Of a stretch of 34,567 nt of DNA, positions 15,054-20,856 are shown one piece after another. How positions within the stretch are numbered: the first letter of the stretch is position 1; each line of letters opens with the position of its first letter. This stretch comes from Acidobacteriota bacterium. GTDB lineage: Bacteria > Acidobacteriota > Terriglobia > Bryobacterales > Bryobacteraceae. The position numbers and the translations under genes were made by a program. The stretch spans positions 1 through 34,567 of the forward strand of contig JAGWQP010000020.1 in NCBI GenBank assembly GCA_028876805.1, given 5' to 3'. The notes beneath the pieces were generated by a model. That model did not search any database and was not told the origin of the DNA. It saw nothing but the letters and a program-made list of their open reading frames with translations.

Positions 15054-16163
15054 TTATCGGACGAATGTTGATTCCGCGCTGTCCTCGCAGAAGTATTCTT
15101 GAATCTCTTCGTCGGGAACCCACTGGACAGTCCAACCGCCCTTCCAGGGCCGGGTGTAGGTTCTGGGATCGTCGACCGTGACCTGGTACGTCAAGGTGTT
15201 CAGGTCCGGCCTGGAAAAACGTTCCGTCAAATGAAGCGCCTCGGTATGGGGAAGCCCCCCTGGCGCGAGCCAGAAGCGCTCATTAAAGCCGACCGAATCC
15301 ACCACGAGCGTATCGGTTTCCCAATGGCCGACCGAGGTTCCGTAATAGCTAAGGACGGTTTCTGCGGCTTGAGCCAGGGGCCGCTTGTCGGTATAGATGA
15401 TGCGCCAGTTGCGATCGCCCCCGCCCAGCAGGACCAGAATGCGGCCTAGTTCCCGCTGCTCCACGAACTGGAATCCGTGCGGCGTTAGGAACTGGCGCGG
15501 GCCGCCGGGCGGAACGCAGCGCGCGATCGGATCATCCTGCAACCGCCGGCGTTGGCGGTACAGGTAGAGCGCCTTGGCCCACGGCAGAAAGGGCGCCACC
15601 CGGTCGGCATCGGAGAGGTTCAACAAGAGACCGTCATCGTCGATCGCGATCGTGGCGCCGGTATTTTCGACCAAGGCTTTGAAGCTCGCGGCTCCCCAAT
15701 ATCCTTTTTTGCCCGGAGGCGGTCCCAAGCGGACCTGACCGTCCGGCCAGCGCGGAGCCGGGTCGGGCGGCGCGGACGCACGGTGCGTAACCGACGGGGC
15801 AAACAGTCGCTTGCCAGTCCGTGTCAACACCACGGATTTGGCCAAAACCTGCCTCGCCTGGCCTCTGGTTGGAATTCCTTCCACCACCACCACATCACCG
15901 ATCCCGAGGGCGCTCGGTTTCCAACCGTCGCGATCCAGATCGAGCGGGTTCCCAAATTCCACGGCCCAATTGATGATCGCGCCGGATGGATCGCGCACAT
16001 CGATAAACAGGTAGGCGCGCGGGTTCACCCAATCGATCCTCGTGACCGGCCCCTCTAATTTCACTTGGCGGTCGCCGTCATAGGTCGCCGAAAATGGGGC
16101 TTGCGCGGAGGCCGAGGCCATAACCAGAAGCACGGCGAAGGGCGCCCTGACGAGGTGATTCAT
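15054..16163 (-). CDS. Natural fusion of DUF6152-like and HWE-type domains, paralogue 6
   Basis: 369-aa secreted protein with two parts. Residues 1-125: a signal peptide ending near ASASAQA, then FSATYDGDRQVKLEGPVTRIDWVNPRAYLFIDVRD and LDRDGWKPSALGIGDVVVVEG, i.e. a DUF6152-like domain in which the initial His-His is lost. Residues 140-369: PRWPDGQVRLGPPPGKKGYW, then RCVPPGGPRQFLTPHGFQFV, WRIIYTDKRP, VGHWETDTLVVDSVGFNERFW, LHLTERFSRPDLNTLTY, TVDDPRTYTRPW and EYFCEDS, the same domain as paralogue 5. The start ATG 16163 comes one base after the stop of the upstream gene (TAACATG) without a visible Shine-Dalgarno, so translation is probably coupled. Confidence 0.78.
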   Translation of the reverse strand: MNHLVRAPFAVLLVMASASAQAPFSATYDGDRQVKLEGPVTRIDWVNPRAYLFIDVRDPSGAIINWAVEFGNPLDLDRDGWKPSALGIGDVVVVEGIPTRGQARQVLAKSVVLTRTGKRLFAPSVTHRASAPPDPAPRWPDGQVRLGPPPGKKGYWGAASFKALVENTGATIAIDDDGLLLNLSDADRVAPFLPWAKALYLYRQRRRLQDDPIARCVPPGGPRQFLTPHGFQFVEQRELGRILVLLGGGDRNWRIIYTDKRPLAQAAETVLSYYGTSVGHWETDTLVVDSVGFNERFWLAPGGLPHTEALHLTERFSRPDLNTLTYQVTVDDPRTYTRPWKGGWTVQWVPDEEIQEYFCEDSAESTFVR

Positions 16164-16164
16164 G

Positions 16165-16566
16165 TTAATCTCGCGTGATCCGGAAGTCGCCTTGTGCCGT
16201 GCCTTGGTGCCAGGTGCCTTCGATCCTCCGATGGTACGAGCTCAGGTCTTCCAAGCGGCCTTCGGCCGCGATGTGCACCGCCTTGCCAGACGGATCCTTG
16301 GTGTCGGCCTCTATGCGAACCGTCCAATTCGTTACGTCCAGGTAGACGCTCGCGAGCGGAATCGCATCCGGCCCCGGGTTGATGGTGCCGCTGATGTTCT
16401 TGCCGTCCCAGTTCATCACCAGGGTCAGGTGCGTGCGCTGGGTGATCGTCGGCCCCCAGTCTCCGGCCCAGGTGCCGGTTAACGGATGGCCTTCCTGAGC
16501 GAGCAATGACAGGATGGCGATTACCCACCCCAGAGAGCCAATCAGATGGTACGCTCGTCTCGGCAT
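16165..16566 (-). CDS. Exported GTWAGDWGP-type small protein, operon head
   Basis: 133-aa secreted protein, first gene of the four-gene minus-strand operon. ATG 16566 has AGGAGG 4 nt upstream. The signal peptide is about residues 1-23. The mature chain reads LTGTWAGDWGPTITQRTHLTLVMNWDG, GTINPGPDAIPLASV, VRIEADTKDPSGKAVHI and IEGTWHQGTAQGDFRITRD. This is a single beta-rich domain that I have seen repeatedly beside DUF6152-like genes in acidobacteria, always without assigned function. Its general design (GTW at both ends, alternating strands) resembles a lipocalin-like or WEGTL-type barrel. Function unknown. Confidence 0.72.
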   Translation of the reverse strand: MPRRAYHLIGSLGWVIAILSLLAQEGHPLTGTWAGDWGPTITQRTHLTLVMNWDGKNISGTINPGPDAIPLASVYLDVTNWTVRIEADTKDPSGKAVHIAAEGRLEDLSSYHRRIEGTWHQGTAQGDFRITRD

Positions 16567-16603
16567 GGCCCCTCCTAGACCTCTGAACCGGTGAAGTATG
16601 CGT

Positions 16604-16609
16604 ATTATA
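16604..16609 (-). promoter_or_regulatory. -10 box of the four-gene operon
   Basis: The minus strand reads GACGTATAATACGC, a perfect TATAAT 38 nt upstream of the ATG at 16566. No good -35 is visible. The downstream leader shares TATAATA-(T/C)-G, ACTT, CACC and TAGGAGG with the leader of the dihaem cytochrome gene. Confidence 0.4.
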
Positions 16610-16689
16610 CGTCAGACGCTCGGTCCGCTCTTTCTCTCGTCGGGATGTATACTGTTCAAAGCCATCCCGATTCCGCCAGCGACCTAACC

Positions 16690-18060
16690 ATGGAACCAAT
16701 CACCAAGGTCGATATCTCGGACTTCATCGACCGTTCCAGGATCGGCACATTTCAAGTAGGCATCTTCATCTTGTGCGGCCTGTGTTTGATCATGGACGGC
16801 TTCGATGTGCAGGCCATCGGCTATGTCGCCCCCGCCTTGCGCCAGGAGTGGAAGATCGCCCCGGCCGTGCTCGGCTCGGTTTTGAGCGCCGCGCTCTACG
16901 GCGTACTGTTCGGATCGATTCTGTTGAGCATGCTCGCAGACAAGATTGGGCGCCGTCCGGTGTTGGTGGGAGCGTGCCTGTTCTTCGCCACCGTTTCGAT
17001 TCTGACGGGGCTCACCGGGAGCGTCCCGCAACTGCTGGCGATGCGTTTCATCGCGGGTCTGGCGCTGGGCAGTATCATGCCGAACGCCATGGCGCTGGTC
17101 GGAGAATACGCACCGCGGCGCGCGCGCGTCGCACTTATGATCGTCGTGGGGAACGGCTTTACCGCCGGGGCAGCCATCGGAGGCTTTGTCGCCTTCTGGC
17201 TGATTCCCCGCTTCGGCTGGCGTTCGGTGTTCTACTTTGGCGGCGCGGTGCCTCTGGCGATCGGGATTTTCATGTTCTTTATGCTCCCGGAGTCCCTGCA
17301 GTTCCTGACGCTGCATGGGAAAGACCCGCAGAAGCTGGGACGGTGGCTCCGCCGCATCGACGCGGCTGCCCCGGCGGGAGGCGCCGTCCAATACGTTGTC
17401 CCCGAACAGCGGCGCCGCGGCACCCCTGTGGTGAAACTGTTCCAGAACCAGCTGGCTTCGCGGACAATTCTGCTGTGGACCGTCTATTTCATGAATCTGC
17501 TGAACCTCTATTTCCTGTCAAGCTGGCTGCCCACGGTTGCGACTCCGCTGGTCCAGGCCGCGGGAATCTCCGGCGCCTATGCCTTGCTGCTGGGCACTGT
17601 GTTGCAAATCGGCGGTGTGGCCGGATCGCTGGGGCTTGGCTGGTTCGTGCAACGCTCGGGCTTTGTGGGCGCGTTAATGACATGCTTCGTTTTGGCCGGC
17701 GTGAGTATCGCCTGGATCGGCCAGCCGGGGATCTCCCTGGTTGGCTTGTTCGGCGTGGTTTTCGTGGCCGGCATCGGCATTGTGGGCGGCCAGTCGGCCC
17801 TCAATGCCTTGGCGGCGACACTCTACCCGACCGACCTCCGCTCCACCGGAATCGGCTCCGGCTTGGGCATCGGCCGTATCGGTTCAATCGTGGGACCGAC
17901 CCTGGCCGGTATTCTGCTCAGCCTGCACTGGACCACCCATCAGCTCTTCCTGGCGGCCGCCGTGCCCGCCTTCGTTTCCGCGGTGGTGATGATCGGAATG
18001 CGCGGAGTGATCCGGGCCAATGCTCACGCCGGACGCGAGCACCAAGTGATGGTGCACTAG
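16690..18060 (+). CDS. MFS transporter, AAHS (aromatic acid:H+ symporter) type
   Basis: Inner-membrane secondary transporter with about 12 hydrophobic helices, 456 aa from ATG 16690. TM1 contains the AAHS hallmark LIMDGFDVQAIGYVAPAL. The loop between helices 2 and 3 carries the MFS signature GSILLSMLADKIGRRPVLVG, and the motif GSIMPNAMALVGEYAPRR lies on helix 4. These are typical of PcaK/BenK/MhpT-like carriers for benzoate, 4-hydroxybenzoate and related acids, with proton symport. The ORF track starts at 16591; ATG 16648 is also possible, but the conserved family N-terminus begins near MEPITKVDISDFID. No aromatic degradation genes lie nearby, although the MFS gene is divergent from the exported-protein operon. 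The substrate is uncertain. Confidence 0.85.
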   Translation: MEPITKVDISDFIDRSRIGTFQVGIFILCGLCLIMDGFDVQAIGYVAPALRQEWKIAPAVLGSVLSAALYGVLFGSILLSMLADKIGRRPVLVGACLFFATVSILTGLTGSVPQLLAMRFIAGLALGSIMPNAMALVGEYAPRRARVALMIVVGNGFTAGAAIGGFVAFWLIPRFGWRSVFYFGGAVPLAIGIFMFFMLPESLQFLTLHGKDPQKLGRWLRRIDAAAPAGGAVQYVVPEQRRRGTPVVKLFQNQLASRTILLWTVYFMNLLNLYFLSSWLPTVATPLVQAAGISGAYALLLGTVLQIGGVAGSLGLGWFVQRSGFVGALMTCFVLAGVSIAWIGQPGISLVGLFGVVFVAGIGIVGGQSALNALAATLYPTDLRSTGIGSGLGIGRIGSIVGPTLAGILLSLHWTTHQLFLAAAVPAFVSAVVMIGMRGVIRANAHAGREHQVMVH

Positions 18061-18089
18061 CGCTCGCGCTCCGGCGCAACGCGACTCCC

Positions 18090-18701
18090 TTACATCCGGA
18101 CGGTTACCGGCTGGCGCAAGGCCACCGTAAGACGGGTTTCGGGCGCGAGGTGAACGTTTCGTATGCCCGTAGCTAATGCGCCGGTGGTGCCCACTCCGGC
18201 ACCGGCTCCCGTGCCGACCAGGGCCCCTACGCTCCCAGCGGTAGCGGCTCCGATCGCCGCGCCGGCACTCGCGATTCCCCCGATGAGCAGCAGGTTCCGC
18301 TTCTTATGATCCTTGCTGACGCGCGCGGCCGTCGAAGTCGTCACTCGGTAGGCCTTTCCTTGCCGTTCCACCGAGTCAATGGCGACGCCCATCACGGCGC
18401 GGCCGCGTAGGCGCCCGGACTGTTTTGATTCGACCACGTGCCCACGGCAAACCGCTCCCTGCGGCAGAATCACCACGCCGTTGCGGCTGACCGGCGCCGC
18501 CAAGTGGGCCGTGAACCGCGTCCCCGCCCGGTCGCGCCGGGTATCGAGCGCCTGCGCCAACCGGACGGTAATTTGCGTGCCAGCCGGCAGAACAGTTTCG
18601 GGCTGCGTGGGAGTGCTGGGAGCGGACTTAGGAGCTCCCGCAGCCAGCAACGGAGAACAAACGGCGAACACCAAACCGATTCGGACAAGACATTTTTTCA
18701 T
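18090..18701 (-). CDS. Exported glycine-zipper protein, copy 1
   Basis: 203 aa from ATG 18701; ATG 18716 and GTG 18722 are in-frame alternatives and none has a clear Shine-Dalgarno. The signal peptide MKKCLVRIGLVFAVCSPLLAAGA is followed by a beta domain: VLPAGTQITVRLAQALDTRRDRAG, FTAHLAAPV, LPQGAVCRGHVVESKQSGRLRGRAVM. A glycine-rich hydrophobic segment (IGGIASAGAAIGAATAGSVG, about 145-180) resembles the glycine zippers of SlyB/OmpA-like envelope proteins. The end is PETRLTVALRQPV. A paralogue with the same order lies at 25686-26474. It is likely periplasmic or outer-membrane associated; the function is not assigned. Confidence 0.75.
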   Translation of the reverse strand: MKKCLVRIGLVFAVCSPLLAAGAPKSAPSTPTQPETVLPAGTQITVRLAQALDTRRDRAGTRFTAHLAAPVSRNGVVILPQGAVCRGHVVESKQSGRLRGRAVMGVAIDSVERQGKAYRVTTSTAARVSKDHKKRNLLLIGGIASAGAAIGAATAGSVGALVGTGAGAGVGTTGALATGIRNVHLAPETRLTVALRQPVTVRM

Positions 18702-18732
18702 AGGTGTTTCGTTCATGGGCACGGCTCATACC

Positions 18733-18752
18733 AGTGTGCGACTACGCACACT
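18733..18752. repeat. Perfect 8-bp inverted repeat, 4-nt spacer
   Basis: AGTGTGCG-ACTA-CGCACACT lies about 30 nt upstream of the glycine-zipper start. It could be an operator or a leader hairpin for that gene. No U-run follows on either strand, so it is not an intrinsic terminator. Confidence 0.5.
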
Positions 18753-19297
18753 TGAGCGTCTAGTCGGCACAGCCCTTGGGCGGTACCGCCGGCCAGGGCA
18801 AACCCGTTCCGTGACCCTTACCTGGCTGAAATCAAGAAACTTAGTGGCGGAACTCGCCGGCGCCCTTGCGCCCGAGGCCGGCGACCCGACACCTTCGGCT
18901 CAATCGTCGGCATCGGGAGGCTTGGCGGGGATCGCAAGTGCGAGATCATATCGAAGCCTTCGATACCGAGTCTGCTTCCGGACCCCGTCTACGGAGCAGC
19001 GTGGCGGCCGCAGGTGGTGAGCGTTGGCTTCCTCGATTGGCGGCTCTCGACCGCGCCGGCCGGCTCGCCGTGCTAGGATCGGAGGCACGGCCGATCCGCA
19101 CCTCCGCTTGCGGGCGCCGGACTACTGGTTTCGGGTCGCTTGGCATCTGATCGTGAAGAGTGTCTCTCCGCCTTTGGTATTTCCCGGAAATCACCTCCTG
19201 CTGTTGGCGCTATTGGTCGAATTTCACTCCACCACGAAGGGATCTAGAGCGATCTCTACTGAGCCATTGAAGTCCAACGAATCGGGCTGGCGGTAGA
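18753..19297. other. Intergenic region of about 545 nt without a recognised gene
   Basis: Several short ORFs cross this stretch in all frames, but none has a recognisable domain, signal peptide or ribosome-binding site, and none is supported by a family signature. No tRNA-like T-loop or ncRNA pattern was recognised. It may hold regulatory DNA or a decayed gene. Confidence 0.5.
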
Positions 19298-20224
19298 ATG
19301 GCGGAAGGGCCCCGAAGTCATGTTTCGGCCCGCCGGGCGCCGAACGCCCTCACTAATTTTATGTTCCATACCGTGAAGCAAGTTCGCGCGGCGGTCTCTC
19401 TGGTGAGACCGGAGGCCGTACGCGCACTCGCCTGCCAGCGCATCACCATCGGGCTGGTGGCGGCGAGCCGCGGCGGGTACGCCGAGCTAGAGGATTTTCT
19501 GATTCCCCCGGGAGCGCCGCATGAGGCGCGGTTCGAACCCATGAACACCCTCTACCGCGCGGGAGACCCCGGCACGCCCGAGCACGTCGATCTGGTTCTT
19601 TACGAACACGGCCTGCCGTGCCCGCACGGAGCCTTTCCCTACCGGCGTACCGACCCCCAGTCGACGGTTGCGGAAATTCTGCGAACTAAAGAGGAATTGG
19701 CCCTGCCGCTCGCGCGTCAGTATCCCGTCTTCCGCCGCGCGGTAGTCGAGCGGACCATCCATGCCGTGGCTTGCGAGAACGCGTTGTTCGCGGTCGTCAC
19801 TTCTTTGCCCAACGCGGTTCCCAGCCTGTTTGAACTGCCGTGGGCGGTGGGCGAATTCGCTTCCGACACCGCGTTCCTCACGGTGAACCAGATTCGCATG
19901 GCGTTCATGATTGCCGCCGCCTGTGGCAAAGAGATCGGGTTCGTGCACCAGAAAGCGGAGATGCTCTCGATCGCGGCCGGTGCCTTCGGCTGGCGGGCGT
20001 TGGCGCGCGAGCTGGTAGGCAAGATCCCGCTCGGCGGCGGGATCATCCCTAAAGGAGCTATTGCGTTCGCGGGAACCTTCCTGGTGGGTAAGGGCCTCGA
20101 GGCCTATCATCACGCTCGCGCCCCGCTCACCAAAGCCGAGCGCGACGAGGTGTATGAAGAAGCCTACGAGCGCGGCAAAATGGTAGCCGAGTCGTTTTCA
20201 AAAGAAAGCGCGCGACTGCGCTGA
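19298..20224 (+). CDS. Uncharacterised protein with DUF697-like hydrophobic C-terminal region
   Basis: 308 aa. The N-terminal half (residues 25-150) is soluble: VKQVRAAVSLVRPEAVRALACQRITIGLVA, PPGAPHEARFEPMNTLYRAGDPG. The C-terminal half (about 170-275) has several amphipathic or hydrophobic segments: ENALFAVVTSLPNAVPSLFELPW, VNQIRMAFMIAAACGKEIGF, FGWRALARELVGKIPLGGGIIPKGAIAFAGTF. This arrangement resembles the DUF697 region found C-terminal to Era-like GTPases, but no GTPase motifs are present here. It ends in a charged helix (RDEVYEEAYERGKMVAESF). No signal peptide. ATG 19298 lacks a strong Shine-Dalgarno, so an internal ATG near 19361 is possible. Its 3' end is 13 nt from the convergent PilZ-like gene. 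Confidence 0.6.
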   Translation: MAEGPRSHVSARRAPNALTNFMFHTVKQVRAAVSLVRPEAVRALACQRITIGLVAASRGGYAELEDFLIPPGAPHEARFEPMNTLYRAGDPGTPEHVDLVLYEHGLPCPHGAFPYRRTDPQSTVAEILRTKEELALPLARQYPVFRRAVVERTIHAVACENALFAVVTSLPNAVPSLFELPWAVGEFASDTAFLTVNQIRMAFMIAAACGKEIGFVHQKAEMLSIAAGAFGWRALARELVGKIPLGGGIIPKGAIAFAGTFLVGKGLEAYHHARAPLTKAERDEVYEEAYERGKMVAESFSKESARLR

Positions 20225-20237
20225 ATCCGCGGCGGCC

Positions 20238-20648
20238 TCAGACGTGGGCTCGGAGAACCGGGTGGGTGGCGCCGGTGATCGGGATCACCCGCATCGGGCG
20301 AGCACACGGTTCGAGCGAGTTGGCGGCGATCGACAGACCGCGAGTCCGAAAATGATATTTCACCACTCCGAGTGTGACTCGATCGCCGTCTACACCGATC
20401 ACGCGGCCTTCGATTATGAGCTGTAACTTCACCCGGTCGTCCAACAGAACCGGCCACGCGACCGAGACCTGCAGCCGGGCGGCGACCTGGAGGGCCGGTT
20501 CGGCGATGAACACGACTCGCCGGCTGCCAAACCGAGTGGTTCGGCCGCTGCCTGTCTCGACCGGCCTGCCGTCCGATAGAACCTGGTAATGAAGGTCCAG
20601 CGTAATCGGGTAGAGGGGCGGGTAACGCAACTTGTCCTGCCGTCTCAC
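20238..20648 (-). CDS. Degenerate PilZ-like domain protein
   Basis: 136 aa from GTG 20648, chosen because GGAGG lies 4 nt upstream (GGAGGAACCGTG); the ORF track extends further without support. The body resembles acidobacterial PilZ domains: RYPPLYPITLDLHYQVLSDG, GSGRTTRFGSRRVVFIAE, LQVSVAWPVLLDDRVKLQL, IIEGRVIGVDGDRVTLGVVKYHFRTRG. The two c-di-GMP-binding motifs are not intact: the first arginines are spaced RxxxxR, and the (D/N)xSxxG turn reads RFGSRR. It may therefore be a structural PilZ that does not bind c-di-GMP. No signal peptide or membrane helix. Confidence 0.65.
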   Translation of the reverse strand: MRRQDKLRYPPLYPITLDLHYQVLSDGRPVETGSGRTTRFGSRRVVFIAEPALQVAARLQVSVAWPVLLDDRVKLQLIIEGRVIGVDGDRVTLGVVKYHFRTRGLSIAANSLEPCARPMRVIPITGATHPVLRAHV

Positions 20649-20727
20649 GGTTCCTCCAAGATCCACACCAATAGAGTGAATCGGAGAGCAACGCCGTTTC
20701 AGGCGGGAGCACCGGCGGTGCGGCAGT

Positions 20728-20853
20728 CTAGAGTGCGCCGGCGCCCAGTATGCTGAACACCGCACTATTGGCCCCAATGGAGAGCGCGAGGATCAGCAAG
20801 GCAACCGATGTAAAAAGAGGTGACCTGATCCGTAGGCAGAATGCATATCGCAT
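20728..20853 (-). pseudogene. 41-aa remnant resembling the N-terminus of a MacB/FtsX-like permease
   Basis: A short ORF starting 3 nt after the CHAT gene stop (TGAGCCATG), too short for the ORF track. It encodes MRYAFCLRIRSPLFTSVALL followed by ILALSIGANSAVFSILGAGAL and a stop. The pattern RYAxRxLxRSPxFTxVAxLxLALxIGANxAxFS is the first cytoplasmic turn and membrane helix of MacB_PCD-type permeases, including the large orphan permeases common in acidobacteria. Nothing like the rest of such a permease (about 800 aa) follows. It is either an amputated gene or a small membrane protein that has been kept as part of the CHAT operon. Confidence 0.55.
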
Positions 20854-20856
20854 GGC

